Below, piece by piece: positions 8,964 to 18,504 of a stretch of DNA of 64,000 bases (positions are counted from its first letter, which is position 1; every line of letters starts with the position of its first letter). The stretch spans positions 1 through 64,000 of the forward strand of contig CAYIYM010000003.1 of the NCBI GenBank assembly GCA_964367685.1, read 5' to 3'. The position numbers and the translations under genes are program-made. The notes beneath the pieces were generated by a model, which was given only the letters and a program-made list of their open reading frames with translations, was not told the DNA's origin and did not search any database. Source of the stretch: CAUPWF01 sp964367685 (lineage in GTDB: Bacteria > Bacillota > Clostridia > Lachnospirales > Lachnospiraceae).

Positions 8964-9192
8964 GGTAAGTCACACTCCTAGTAAAATTTTCAACTCCAAA
9001 CATAGACTTTCAATACATGCTATATTATTAGTATAATCATTTATATTTATACACTCTGTTGATTTATTCTAGCAAAAGATTTCTTAGAATTCAATAGCTT
9101 ATGATAATAAACCCAAATTGAATAAATCGATTTAAGATATAGTAAAATATTTCTTAATATATAAAATATCGACTTGAATTTGCACTTAATTA

Positions 9193-9768
9193 TTACTGCA
9201 AAGTGTCTGCACTTCCATCCAAAATAATATCTGCGCACTCTGAAATTTTCATCCTATTTATATATTTCATTTCAAGAGGAATCCATAAATCTCTAAAGTT
9301 AGCAAATCTTTCTTCTCCTTCTCTTTCTATAAGTCGTTTTCTTTGCACAATTTCTGTCACATCAATAAATAATTTTCGTGTATATACCGAGCGGAACTCC
9401 TCTCGAAGGCTATAAGCTCCTTCGATTATTATCGGTTTATCATTTGTGCATGACAACAAGGTTTCTTCATATGACATCGTTTTACAATTAAACTTTCTGT
9501 ATGTAAAAGGTTTGCCCGTGAAGATACCTTTTATTACTTCTTCTTCAAATCTCTCATAATGTACATTCCCACCAATTTCAGATCTACGCTCTTCTGTCCT
9601 TAATTCAAGAGGCAAATAAAAATCATCCACTCGAATAATATCTACATCGAACATTCTCTTTAATTCAATTGCCAGAGTACTTTTCCCTGCTCCACACTTT
9701 CCATCAATCCCAATAACTTCCCTTCCACTTAATGGTTTCATTGTATTAAGATATTCTTGTACTAACAT
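9193..9768 (-). CDS. uridine kinase-like P-loop kinase
   Basis: 191 residues with Walker A GIDGKCGAGKST (about 21-32) and the DDFY segment typical of uridine kinase/phosphoribulokinase-type small-molecule kinases. The central IIIEGAYSL matches the usual Walker B region of the family. It overlaps the upstream ECF S-component gene by seven bases, so the two are translationally coupled. The pairing suggests that it phosphorylates what the transporter brings in; the substrate (nucleoside or vitamin) cannot be read from sequence. Confidence 0.8.
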   Translation of the reverse strand: MLVQEYLNTMKPLSGREVIGIDGKCGAGKSTLAIELKRMFDVDIIRVDDFYLPLELRTEERRSEIGGNVHYERFEEEVIKGIFTGKPFTYRKFNCKTMSYEETLLSCTNDKPIIIEGAYSLREEFRSVYTRKLFIDVTEIVQRKRLIEREGEERFANFRDLWIPLEMKYINRMKISECADIILDGSADTLQ

Positions 9769-10304
9769 GATGCTTTACTCGTGGCTTTCATTCGATTTAC
9801 AAGGGTAACACCCAAAACAGGGACAAATAGTAGCTGTATTACAATTCCTGGAATTGAAGTTAGGAGAACACCAGACAAAAATGCATCCATCGTAAATGCT
9901 TGTCCATTAATTCCTAACATTGCAAACATTGCAATCCCCCAGGTCACACGCCCCAATACCATAGCGATAATCAATCCTACATATGCTGCAAATAATGTCT
10001 TTTTCATTTTCCAGAAGATTGCTCCCGCAACAACTCCATACACCATAAGCTCCAAGCTCATTGCAATTCCAATTGGCATTAGAGGCGGTACACCCCAAAT
10101 CGCAACTTTTAACAATGGTGTAATAATTCCTGCTAGTCCAGCATACTTTGATCCACATACATATGCACAAATAAAGATTGGCAAATGCATTGGCAATAAT
10201 GCCATTCCAATTCCTGGAATCATCCCTGTTAACATTGGTAATATCAATCCGATTGCTATAAATATTCCAGTCAAAACTAATTTTTGTGTTTTTCCTAATC
10301 GCAT
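9762..10304 (-). CDS. ECF transporter S component (substrate unknown)
   Basis: 180 residues with about six membrane segments. The N-terminal region (MRLGKTQKLVLTGIFIAIG) and the GMALLPMHLPIFICAYVCG stretch are typical of substrate-binding S components of energy-coupling-factor vitamin transporters. It would use shared EcfA/A'/T subunits coded elsewhere. AGGAGG precedes the ATG. No riboswitch was recognised upstream, which removes the usual clue to substrate. It is coupled to a kinase gene. Confidence 0.8.
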   Translation of the reverse strand: MRLGKTQKLVLTGIFIAIGLILPMLTGMIPGIGMALLPMHLPIFICAYVCGSKYAGLAGIITPLLKVAIWGVPPLMPIGIAMSLELMVYGVVAGAIFWKMKKTLFAAYVGLIIAMVLGRVTWGIAMFAMLGINGQAFTMDAFLSGVLLTSIPGIVIQLLFVPVLGVTLVNRMKATSKASC

Positions 10305-10531
10305 AATTTCCTCCTAAATTCATCTTGCTATTTTTCGAATTTTTCTAATAATATATTTATTATAGTTTTTTTTACGAGAAATTACAATCCCAACATCTTA
10401 TAAAAGCCTGAGTCTATTTTTACTTTTACTTAGTCTAATTTACTTTTACTTTACTTGACATTTTGCGTAATTAAAATACAATGTATTATATACAGTTTCA
10501 TAATGTCATCAATAAGTAAGGAGAATTGCAT

Positions 10532-11878
10532 ATGAAAACACACTTACTAGGAGAAGAAAAAATCAGTAAACTTATCTTTCAATTAGCGATGCCTGCTGTC
10601 ATTTCGCAGCTTGTTAACATGCTGTACAATGTGGTAGACCGTATGTATATAGGTAATATCCCAGATATTGGAGTGAACGCACTTACTGGGCTAGGTCTGT
10701 GTTTTCCAATCATTATGCTTGTGTCTGCCTTTAGTTCTCTCTTCGGAATGGGCGGTGCCCCTAAAGCTGCTATTCAAATGGGGAAGGGGGACAATGAAAA
10801 AGCCGAGAAAATTCTAGGGAATTGTACATCGGCTCTTATAATCTCTGCTATTTTGTTAATGTCTATCCTCCTTATTTTTGGCGAGGATCTTCTCTATCTA
10901 TTCGGGGCAAGCGACCAAACCATCATGTATGCCCTCGATTATTTAAGAATTTATTCTATTGGAACGATTTTTGTTCAGATTTCTCTTGGTTTAAATATGT
11001 TTATTACAACACAAGGCTTTGCAAAAATCAGTATGATGACTGTTATAATAGGTGCTCTCATTAACATTATTTTGGATCCAATTTTTATTTTTGTATTAGA
11101 TTTAGGCGTTCAAGGAGCTGCTATCGCAACAACGATTGCACAAGCTGTTTCCGCTATCTGGGTATTTAAATTTCTAGTTGGACCAAAAACAAAATTAAAG
11201 ATACGTCCAAGAAATTTGATGATCGAACGCAAAATAATTTTACCAATTATTGGGCTTGGACTTTCGCCTTTCATTATGATGTCCACAGAAAGCATTCTAA
11301 ATATTTGCTTCAATGTTTCTCTACAAAAATATGGTGGAGATCTTGCAGTTGGTGCCATGACAATTATTAGTAGTGTTATGACTCTCTGCTATATGCCAAT
11401 CCAAGGAATCACACAAGGCACGCAACCAATCATCAGCTTTAATTATGGAGCTGGCAATCGCCATCGTGTAAAGCAGGCCATTAAATTACAAGTTCTTATT
11501 TGTGCTTCCTATTCCTGTTTTCTATGGATTATAACCTCTTCATTTCCTCAGGTCTTTATTACCATATTCAATCAAGATCCTGCTTTAATGAGTATTACTA
11601 CTTGGTGCATGCGCATCTACATGTTTGGACTATTTACACTAGGTTTACAGATTGCATGCCAACAAACATTTATAGCTTTAGGCTATGCAAAAGTATCCCT
11701 TTTGTTAGCGTGCTTAAGAAAAATTGTGCTACTAATTCCATTAATCTTTATTTTACCTAATTTTTGGGATAACAAGGTGTATGCTGTTTTCTTAGCCGAA
11801 CCAGTTGCTGACATCACAGCTGCTACTATTACTTTAATTGTCTTCTATAATGTTTTCTGGAAGAATTACAAAGCTTAA
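10532..11878 (+). CDS. MATE family efflux transporter
   Basis: 448 residues with twelve predicted membrane segments in two homologous halves. The N-terminus LIFQLAMPAVISQLVNMLYNVVDRMYIG is typical of MATE drug/sodium antiporters of the DinF/NorM-like group. The start is ATG at 10532, with AAGGAG eight bases upstream; a TTG at 10526 is too close to the ribosome site. The substrate is unknown. It is one of three MATE genes in this window, all of different sequence. The next gene, a carbonic anhydrase, follows after 49 bases and may be co-transcribed. Confidence 0.9.
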   Translation: MKTHLLGEEKISKLIFQLAMPAVISQLVNMLYNVVDRMYIGNIPDIGVNALTGLGLCFPIIMLVSAFSSLFGMGGAPKAAIQMGKGDNEKAEKILGNCTSALIISAILLMSILLIFGEDLLYLFGASDQTIMYALDYLRIYSIGTIFVQISLGLNMFITTQGFAKISMMTVIIGALINIILDPIFIFVLDLGVQGAAIATTIAQAVSAIWVFKFLVGPKTKLKIRPRNLMIERKIILPIIGLGLSPFIMMSTESILNICFNVSLQKYGGDLAVGAMTIISSVMTLCYMPIQGITQGTQPIISFNYGAGNRHRVKQAIKLQVLICASYSCFLWIITSSFPQVFITIFNQDPALMSITTWCMRIYMFGLFTLGLQIACQQTFIALGYAKVSLLLACLRKIVLLIPLIFILPNFWDNKVYAVFLAEPVADITAATITLIVFYNVFWKNYKA

Positions 11879-11927
11879 TTAGCATTTTAAAACATTACCC
11901 GACTACTACGAAATTAGGAGAATCTAT

Positions 11928-12470
11928 ATGATCAAAGAAATACTAGAATATAACCGTCAATTTGTTTCCGAAAAACATTTTTCAATTTATTCAACTACCA
12001 AATATCCTGATAAAAAACTAGCGATTCTATCTTGCATGGATACAAGATTAACCGAACTTTTACCTGCAGCACTAGGACTCAAAAATGGCGATGCCAAAAT
12101 CATAAAAAATGCCGGCGGTGCAATTTCACATCCCTATGGGAGTGCAGTTAGAAGTCTACTAATCTCAATATATGAACTCGGTGTAACTGAAATCATGGTT
12201 ATCGGCCATACGGATTGTGGTGTTCAGCACTTAGATAGCAAAGCCATCGAGGAACAAATGATTGAACGTGGCGTTTCTCCTCGCGATTTAAAATTAATCA
12301 AATACAGCGGTGTCAATTTCGACAAATGGCTATCTGGATTTGAAAGTGTTGAAGAATCCGTTTCTAATTCTGTAGAGTGCTTACGGGAACATCCTTTGGT
12401 ACCCTCAGACGTCTTAATCCAGGGTTTTGTCATGGATTCCGATACGGGGGCACTAAGACCTATCGAATAA
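11928..12470 (+). CDS. beta-class carbonic anhydrase
   Basis: Interconverts CO2 and bicarbonate in the cytoplasm. 180 residues with the complete zinc site: C36-x-D38-x-R40 (SCMDTRLTE), then H94 and C97 in GHTDCGV. The length fits the short clade of beta enzymes found in Firmicutes. The start at 11928 has TTAGGAGAATCTAT just upstream. It is downstream of the MATE gene on the same strand. Confidence 0.9.
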   Translation: MIKEILEYNRQFVSEKHFSIYSTTKYPDKKLAILSCMDTRLTELLPAALGLKNGDAKIIKNAGGAISHPYGSAVRSLLISIYELGVTEIMVIGHTDCGVQHLDSKAIEEQMIERGVSPRDLKLIKYSGVNFDKWLSGFESVEESVSNSVECLREHPLVPSDVLIQGFVMDSDTGALRPIE

Positions 12471-12503
12471 TTTCATAGATGCATAAGTTCTATCGTATAG
12501 CTT

Positions 12504-13184
12504 CTATCGTATAGCTTCTATCCTATCCTTTATATGAGCCATGCGCTTATCAAGAAGAGCACTTGCTTCTGCACACTCTGTAAGATCTTTCAAGATATCT
12601 CTTTCGATTTGTGAAGGGATATCTTTTTTGTATTTCACTTTATGTTCCAGACTAGCCCAGAAATCCATTGCTATTGTACGTAACTGAACTTCTACTTTCA
12701 TCCATCTTTTTTCATTCTGTAAGAAAATAGGTACTTCAACAATAATATGTAAACTTCTATAGCCATTCTCTTTTGGATTTTTTATATAGTCTTTCATTTC
12801 AATTAATCGAATATCGTCTTGTTTCAATAAACATTCTGCCAATACATATATATCTTCTAGAAAAGAGCAAATGACACGAACTCCTGCTATGTCTCTAATT
12901 TTCTCTTCAACTGAATCTAGTGTGAATTCAATATCTTTCTGTTTAATTTTCTTTAAGATGCTATCTCCTGATTTTAGTCTCGTTTTAATAGATTCAATTG
13001 GATTGCGATCATACTCCAGTGAAAATTCTTCATTAAGCACTTTGAATTTCGTCTCAATTTCCATCATTGCGCAACGATAACGTGCTAGAAAAGCATCCTT
13101 TCCTTTCATATTGTCACGAACCATCTCCAAAACTACATCATTCAATAATATTTCTTTTTGAAACATCCCCATTAATTTATCCAT
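12504..13184 (-). CDS. small alarmone synthetase, (p)ppGpp synthetase
   Basis: 226 residues with a RelA/SpoT synthetase domain and no HD hydrolase, TGS or ACT domains, so it is a stand-alone small alarmone synthetase of the RelQ/YjbM class. Visible signatures are SIKTRLKSGDSILKKIKQK, IRDIAGVRVICSF, NPKENGYRSLHI and the C-terminal EVQLRTIAMDFWASLEHKVKYK. It should transfer pyrophosphate from ATP to GTP or GDP under stress. AAGGAG lies seven bases before the ATG. The stop lies in a short tandem repeat (CTTCTATCGTATAG twice, 12490-12520). Confidence 0.9.
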   Translation of the reverse strand: MDKLMGMFQKEILLNDVVLEMVRDNMKGKDAFLARYRCAMMEIETKFKVLNEEFSLEYDRNPIESIKTRLKSGDSILKKIKQKDIEFTLDSVEEKIRDIAGVRVICSFLEDIYVLAECLLKQDDIRLIEMKDYIKNPKENGYRSLHIIVEVPIFLQNEKRWMKVEVQLRTIAMDFWASLEHKVKYKKDIPSQIERDILKDLTECAEASALLDKRMAHIKDRIEAIR

Positions 13185-13570
13185 TTGTAACTCCTTTTTA
13201 TATTACTTTATCATTATTTTATCATACTCTACATATGTTACCAATATGTGTAATTAGTGATTTTTTATTCTTTTTTCAAACTTTTTAGTATACTCCACCA
13301 CTTTCTTCCATCGTTCATATTTTGTTCACGAACTATTATATTATTTTTCATCACTTCACCATGACTCATTCATTTTTATTTTCTATACTAAATACATGAA
13401 ACGAAAGATTATAGGTTTCAATAATAAATCAGAAAAATCTTTTTCATAACACAGGCCAAATGAGTAATCATTTGGCCTCCTCCCTTTTATAGGGTATGAT
13501 TTTACTAATTTAATTTTCAAAAGATAAAAGGGTGTTACCGTTCCGTCGGCAACACCCTTCATTTTATATG
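13185..13570. other. 386-base intergenic region with two hairpins
   Basis: Holds the promoter side of the alarmone synthetase gene and, to its right, two hairpins: GGCCAAATGA/TCATTTGGCC at 13454-13477 (weak T tract on both strands) and the terminator at 13528-13559. I see no ORF worth calling. The first hairpin could be a second terminator. Confidence 0.5.
13528..13559 (-). terminator. intrinsic terminator of the FKBP-type lipoprotein gene
   Basis: Stem AAGGGTGTTACCG (13528-13540) with CGGCAACACCCTT (13547-13559), one mismatch, six-base loop. On the minus strand it is followed by TTATCTTTTG. It lies 11 bases past the stop codon. Confidence 0.8.
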
Positions 13571-14659
13571 TTATTCTTCGTCTTCTGTTGTTTCTTCTGT
13601 TGTTTCTTCTGGCATTTCTTCAATTGAAGGCTCTACAAATGTTACTTGGTCTACAATCCAATCAACTACTGCATCTGTGTAGATATCCATCTTCACATCT
13701 TCTTCTGCAACATCTTCAAATAATGTTTCTTTATCTGGATATGAATATTGTTCTACTAACTCATCAATTTTTTCAGAATATTCTTCTTCTGTTAATTCTA
13801 ACTTCTCTTTTTCTCCAATATATTCAACAGTTAAATTTGCTACATAGATTTGCTTTGCTGTTTCTGCTATAAACTCATCAAATCCCTCTTGATCCATTCC
13901 TGCTGTTGCAATAAAATCTTCAATTGACATTCCATACATTTCTGCTTGGCTTACATATTGTTCGTTTAATTTATCTTCTAATTCAGCCATTTCATCTTCT
14001 GGGTATTCTTCAACTTCAACACTTTCAATGACAGCTGTCCATACTTGTGATCTTCTTGCTTCTTTTTGAGACTCACTATTTCCCTCATTTAATTGTGTTT
14101 TGATTTCTTCTCTTAATTCTTCTACTGTTGTAGCTGTCTCTGATACTTCTGCAACGAATTCATCATTCAATTCTGGAAGTTCTGATGTTGTAATCGAATT
14201 TACTGTTACTGTAAATACAGCTTCTTTTCCATTAAGCTCTTCACTGCCATAATCTTCTGGGAATGTAGTAACTACATCTACCACGTCACCGATATTCGCT
14301 CCAAGAAGTCCATCTTCAAACCCATCAATAAATTGACCCGATCCAATTACTAGATCAGTCATTGTAGCAGAACCACCTTCGAATTCTACTCCATCAATCT
14401 TACCTACATAATCAATATTTGCTGTGTCACCATCTTGAATTGGTCTATCTGTTATTTCGTTGATGATCATATTCTGAGATAACAACATATCAATTTGATA
14501 ATCAACATCTTCATCTGTTGCCTCTACTAACTCCACATCTTCTACTTCGATATTTTTATAAGTAGGATTCACCTTTGCTCCTTCACTTCCTGTTCCGCAC
14601 GCTACAAGGGATAAAACCACTATTGCGCTAAGAGCAGCCAATAAACTTTTCTTTTTCAT
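13571..14659 (-). CDS. trigger-factor-like FKBP peptidyl-prolyl isomerase, lipoprotein
   Basis: 362 residues. A signal peptide ends in a lipobox (LSLVAC, Cys21), so the protein is lipid-anchored outside the membrane. Next comes an FKBP domain (about 60-160: GDTANIDYVGKIDGVEFEGG, IGSGQFIDGFEDGLLG), then a region resembling the trigger factor C-terminal chaperone arms (about 165-330), and an acidic Glu/Thr tail. It probably assists folding of secreted proteins, like PrsA but with a different catalytic domain. It is divergent from the 14905 gene. Confidence 0.88.
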   Translation of the reverse strand: MKKKSLLAALSAIVVLSLVACGTGSEGAKVNPTYKNIEVEDVELVEATDEDVDYQIDMLLSQNMIINEITDRPIQDGDTANIDYVGKIDGVEFEGGSATMTDLVIGSGQFIDGFEDGLLGANIGDVVDVVTTFPEDYGSEELNGKEAVFTVTVNSITTSELPELNDEFVAEVSETATTVEELREEIKTQLNEGNSESQKEARRSQVWTAVIESVEVEEYPEDEMAELEDKLNEQYVSQAEMYGMSIEDFIATAGMDQEGFDEFIAETAKQIYVANLTVEYIGEKEKLELTEEEYSEKIDELVEQYSYPDKETLFEDVAEEDVKMDIYTDAVVDWIVDQVTFVEPSIEEMPEETTEETTEDEE

Positions 14660-14831
14660 TTTAACTACCTCGTTTGATTTTTTTTTTACACTTGAACATT
14701 ATTACACATAAATGTGAAAATTAATAGTCCTCTTTTCTAGTTCACTGATTTTTAACACTTTTATAAGTAAAGATTGACATTTTAACCCTCTTTTATACTG
14801 CTTTTAATTGACGCTTGCAAGATAACAACAC

Positions 14832-14860
14832 TTGCCTTTCTGTATAAATAATGGTACAAT
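14832..14860 (+). promoter_or_regulatory. sigma-A promoter for the 14905 gene
   Basis: TTGCCT (14832-14837), 17-base spacer, TACAAT (14855-14860), 44 bases upstream of the GTG start. Confidence 0.65.
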
Positions 14861-14904
14861 GTTAGACGTATGATTAAAGAATAAATACCTAAAGGAGGAA
14901 CATC

Positions 14905-15345
14905 GTGAGTCCAACAATAATCACAACAATTATCGTACTTGCAGTGTTAGTAGCAGTACTTGTAGCTTTATATTTCTTCGGAAAGAGAACACAAAAGAAG
15001 CAAGAAGAGAATGAACAACAATTAGAAGCAATCAAACAAACTGTACCCTTACTCGTAATCGATAAGAAGAAGATGCGTTTAAAGAATGCTGGCCTTCCAG
15101 CAATTGTATTCGAAAAGACACCTTTCTACTTACGTTACCAAAAAGTACCAGTTGTTAAAGCAAAGGTTGGTCCTAAAGTAATGACATTACTTTGCGACAA
15201 CAAAATCTTTGATATGATTCCACTCAAGAAGGAAGTAAAAGCCGATGTCAGTGGAATTTATATTACAGGAGTAAAAGGAATGCGAGGACCTATCGAAATT
15301 CCAGTAAAAGAGAAAAAAGGGTTTTTCGGCAAGAAAAAGAAGTAA
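14905..15345 (+). CDS. small single-pass membrane protein of unknown function
   Basis: 146 residues: one N-terminal membrane helix (about 5-27), a short charged coiled stretch, then a compact basic domain (VDKKKMRLKNAGLPAIVFEK to VKGMRGPIEIP) and a lysine-rich end. I cannot name the family. The start is GTG with AAAGGAGG seven bases upstream; its own promoter and terminator make it a single-gene unit. The topology predicts a cytoplasmic soluble domain. Confidence 0.75.
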   Translation: MSPTIITTIIVLAVLVAVLVALYFFGKRTQKKQEENEQQLEAIKQTVPLLVIDKKKMRLKNAGLPAIVFEKTPFYLRYQKVPVVKAKVGPKVMTLLCDNKIFDMIPLKKEVKADVSGIYITGVKGMRGPIEIPVKEKKGFFGKKKK

Positions 15346-15371
15346 TACTTTCTTAGGTATTCCCAATAAAT

Positions 15372-15431
15372 AAAAAGCACGATAACATTTGATTGTCCAT
15401 TTCGGAAATCCATGTATATCGTGCTTTTTTA
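15372..15431. terminator. bidirectional terminator
   Basis: Arms AAAAAGCACGATA and TATCGTGCTTTTTT around a loop of about 33 bases. T tracts are present in both directions. It serves the 14905 gene on the plus strand and the ABC export operon on the minus strand. Confidence 0.75.
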
Positions 15432-15461
15432 TTCTTGTCATGAAAGTCTTAATTCATATCT

Positions 15462-17315
15462 TTAATGTTCTTCGTAGTAAATAGTTGCTCCTTCTTCTAT
15501 TCCTTCTATAATTTCAACATTGACACCATCTGATTTTCCTGTTTCTACAAGCACTTTTCCAGATAAAATTTGACTATCGCTATCATAACTTGTGTATACG
15601 TAAGATTCTGTCCCCTCATTCACAATTGCTGATGCTGGAACACTAAGTGCTTCTACATGTTTATTTGTAACAATCGAAGCAGATAGGCTCATGCCATCTT
15701 TCATAGAAGCTAAGCGCTCAAATGAGACTTCCACATTATATTTTGTTGACCCATTGCTATTTATTCCCATATAATCAATATCTATAACTTGTGCCTCTAA
15801 GGTATCACTTCCAATTGCATCAATGTTGATATATACCGTTTGTCCTAGTTCTATAGATAAAATATCCATCTCATCTAATACAATAGTAGCCACCATCTGA
15901 GATGATGAATGAAATGCAAGGATTTCAGTATAAGAAACCGTTTCCACTACTGCCACACTTTCTCCAACTTGTTCCGTTCCACTTCCCTGTTGGGAAAGGG
16001 AAGATTGCATTCCTTGTGATGACACCTGCCCGCGGCCTGCGCTTCCCTCTGTCGTTGGCGAAGTCACTTCCCCTTGTCCGTTTCCACCTCCTTGAGAATC
16101 TGCCTCTTCTGTTGCTGGAAATGTTGCAATGAAAGACAACGTGCTCTGTGACTGTCCATTCGTTCCAATGACAAAATCAGAGATTAAAGCGTCATTAATA
16201 CTTGGTGTTATGTCATTTGTAAACACATATCCTTCTGCTGCAACCAAGTCTACTTTCACTTGATATACAGTATTTGGCAAAAATGTAGGAGTTGTTACAT
16301 TCCATGTCAATGTAGACGTAAAGTAAGTACTATTTGGAAGTTGTACTGTAGGAGTTGCACCTGTTTTCGGACTCTCTAAAGGTAATGCTAGAGGCCCTGC
16401 AAGTGGAATGACTTCTCCCGGTGTTTCTTCTGCGTCTGTGTCTGTATCTGTGTCCGTGTCTGTTCCGCCGTCTGTTCCTGTGTCCGTTCCACTGTCTGCT
16501 CCTGTGTCCGTTCCACCGTCTGTTCCTGTGTCTGTTCCGCCGTCTGTTCCCGTATCTGTTCCTGTATCTGCTCCTGTATCTGTTCCGCCGTCTGCTCCTG
16601 TGTTCGTTCCTGTTCCCGTATCTGACACTGTCGTTACAACCTGTGTTGATGTCAAATTGTAGTTCATAAGGCTAACATTTGAATCCATCTCGGAAGTCGT
16701 GCTTAATCCTATCATCTTCCCAGATTCGCCTGTCGAAGTCGCCGATGTTGTTTCTGTTGTAGTTGACTCTGTTGTAGTTGACTCCGTCGTCTGTGTTACA
16801 CCACTATTTACAGTTGCTATTTCCCCATCTACTTGTGCAATTAATTGCGATGAATCTAGAAGGGGTTCTACAATATCAATCGCTTCTGTAACTGCTGCTA
16901 TTTCTTGTTCTACTCTATAATAATCAGACTCATCATCAGAATAGTCATCTAACTCTTCTTGGTATTCATCCAACTCTTCTAACAGTCTATAATATGTAGA
17001 CTTTACACTTAATTCGTCCAATGTTGCTAACACGGTTCCTGCTGTCACCACTTGTCCTTGTTGAACATTTATTTCTAATACCTCTATTGTAGATGGCAGT
17101 GAAACAACATTTGTGCTATCTAATCCAAGTGTTCCACTACTTTCTACTGTTGTCTGAATATCATTTAAAGCTACAGAGGTATCAGTAACTTTAAGATCCT
17201 CCTTTGTAGTTGTAGCAAATACACTATTCCCCAATGCTACTCCTACAATTCCCAGCACCAATGCAAGCGAAGTACAGGTTAGCAGTACTCTTTTTTTACT
17301 CTTTTTACTTTCCAT
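15462..17315 (-). CDS. periplasmic-adaptor-like (MacA/HlyD) protein with Thr/Asp/Gly repeat insert
   Basis: 617 residues: an N-terminal membrane anchor, a barrel-sandwich half (about 40-110), a short acidic coiled coil (about 110-150), then a large insert (about 170-440) not found in the paralogue at 19197-20351, and finally the second half of the adaptor fold (about 450-617). The insert includes a run built from TGTD, GGTD and TGAD units, then a beta-rich segment and a Gly/Ser/Gln-rich piece. It is the last gene of the export operon, 13 bases after the permease. Adaptors of this type in Gram-positives work with MacB-like transporters; the insert may reach through the wall. Confidence 0.85.
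   Translation of the reverse strand: MESKKSKKRVLLTCTSLALVLGIVGVALGNSVFATTTKEDLKVTDTSVALNDIQTTVESSGTLGLDSTNVVSLPSTIEVLEINVQQGQVVTAGTVLATLDELSVKSTYYRLLEELDEYQEELDDYSDDESDYYRVEQEIAAVTEAIDIVEPLLDSSQLIAQVDGEIATVNSGVTQTTESTTTESTTTETTSATSTGESGKMIGLSTTSEMDSNVSLMNYNLTSTQVVTTVSDTGTGTNTGADGGTDTGADTGTDTGTDGGTDTGTDGGTDTGADSGTDTGTDGGTDTDTDTDTDAEETPGEVIPLAGPLALPLESPKTGATPTVQLPNSTYFTSTLTWNVTTPTFLPNTVYQVKVDLVAAEGYVFTNDITPSINDALISDFVIGTNGQSQSTLSFIATFPATEEADSQGGGNGQGEVTSPTTEGSAGRGQVSSQGMQSSLSQQGSGTEQVGESVAVVETVSYTEILAFHSSSQMVATIVLDEMDILSIELGQTVYINIDAIGSDTLEAQVIDIDYMGINSNGSTKYNVEVSFERLASMKDGMSLSASIVTNKHVEALSVPASAIVNEGTESYVYTSYDSDSQILSGKVLVETGKSDGVNVEIIEGIEEGATIYYEEH
16425..16625 (-). repeat. in-frame Thr/Asp/Gly tandem repeat in the large adaptor gene
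   Basis: About 200 bases of imperfect short repeats built on GGAACAGAC/GGAACGGAC-like units, translated as alternating TGTD, GGTD and TGAD. Copy number is likely to vary between strains. The low-complexity composition creates long spurious ORFs on the other strand. Confidence 0.8.
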
Positions 17316-17328
17316 TATTTCCCTCCAT

Positions 17329-18504
17329 TTATGAGAATCTCAGCGCTTCAATCGGATTCTTTTTCGCCGCTTTATTTGCTGGATAACTACCAAATACAAC
17401 CCCTACAAAGAGCGAGAATCCTACTGCGATGAATACAATTTCTGTTGAAAGAACAAATACATAATCTGTTAAAACAAGACCAATTGCATAGACAACGCCG
17501 CCAGAAATCAAGATACCAATTATACATCCTAGTAGACTAATTACAATAGCCTCTATTAAAAATTGAGAAACAATATCGAGGTAGGTAGCTCCAATGGCTT
17601 TTCGAATTCCAATTTCACGTGTTCGTTCTGTTACTGAAACTAACATGATATTCATAATTCCAATCCCCCCAACTAGTAGAGAAATTGCTGCTATCCCTCC
17701 AAGCATCAGAGAAAGCGTATCTGTCACACTAGCCATCGTCTCTGCTAATTCTGCCTGATTCCTAATAGTAAATGCTTCCGTATCAGCATCAAATCTCTCT
17801 GTCAACATTGCAGACATAGCAAGTTCTGCTGCATCACCGCCAACCACCTCATCTGCTGTCACATAGAAACTTTTTACATCTGACACTGAATCCGAAGTAC
17901 GCATTAGTGTGCTGTATGGAATATATGCCTCCATTTGTTCACCGCTAAACATAGACGCTGATTCCGATGGTTCCAATACTCCTATTACAGTAAATTGAAT
18001 CCCATTTAATTTAATTACTTCTCCTAATACATTCGTGTGACCAAACAATGTGGTTGCTGTGTATTCGCTAATCACGGCTACATAGGTATTATTTTCAAGA
18101 TCAGAATATTTGATAAATCTTCCCGATTCTAATTCCAATTGTTGTAGATCTTCATAACCATTTGTCGTTCCTGTAATTGTAATGGAATCACTTATGTCAT
18201 TGTATTTTGCTGTCATGTTCGCATTGGCATATGGAACTGCTTGATCATAGATAGGGTCTTCGGTTAATGACATAACCTCATTCCAGTCAAAAGGCTTTCC
18301 CTTATCATCTGATATATTAATGGTCAACATATCATTTCCCATACTAGAGATGCTAGATGTAACCGAACTTGTTGCACTTTCGACAATAGATACGAGCACC
18401 ACTAATGAAGTAACACCAATAATAATACCTAACATGGTTAAAAAGGATCGCATTTTGCTAGATGCAATAGATTTCCATGCCATTTTTATACTTTGTAAAA
18501 TCAT
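17329..18504 (-). CDS. MacB/FtsX-type ABC transporter permease
   Basis: 391 residues: one N-terminal membrane helix, a large extracytoplasmic MacB-type domain (about 45-260), then three C-terminal helices forming the FtsX core, with the conserved SVTERTREIGIRKAIGA loop. It works as a mechanotransmitter exporting peptides, antibiotics or lipids. Its start overlaps the ATPase gene by four bases (ATGA). The complex is completed by the adaptors on both sides. The substrate is unknown. Confidence 0.92.
   Translation of the reverse strand: MILQSIKMAWKSIASSKMRSFLTMLGIIIGVTSLVVLVSIVESATSSVTSSISSMGNDMLTINISDDKGKPFDWNEVMSLTEDPIYDQAVPYANANMTAKYNDISDSITITGTTNGYEDLQQLELESGRFIKYSDLENNTYVAVISEYTATTLFGHTNVLGEVIKLNGIQFTVIGVLEPSESASMFSGEQMEAYIPYSTLMRTSDSVSDVKSFYVTADEVVGGDAAELAMSAMLTERFDADTEAFTIRNQAELAETMASVTDTLSLMLGGIAAISLLVGGIGIMNIMLVSVTERTREIGIRKAIGATYLDIVSQFLIEAIVISLLGCIIGILISGGVVYAIGLVLTDYVFVLSTEIVFIAVGFSLFVGVVFGSYPANKAAKKNPIEALRFS

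Noticed and set aside
9047..9238. 63-codon minus-strand frame after the kinase gene
   Set aside because: Overlaps the kinase 3' end, has no ribosome site, and is AT-rich with no recognisable features.
9781..10317. 178-codon plus-strand frame opposite the ECF S component
   Set aside because: Antisense shadow; the minus-strand protein has clear membrane helices and a good ribosome site.
12490..12520. Short tandem repeat at the end of the alarmone synthetase gene
   Set aside because: Only two copies of 14 bases; probably a slippage product without function.
13454..13477. 10-bp hairpin GGCCAAATGA/TCATTTGGCC
   Set aside because: Clear stem, but neither strand has a good T tract and no adjacent gene ends there; not called as a terminator.
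16408..16669. Plus-strand frames with Val/Pro/Ser repeats
   Set aside because: Mirror of the Thr/Asp/Gly repeat in the adaptor gene, not a separate gene.
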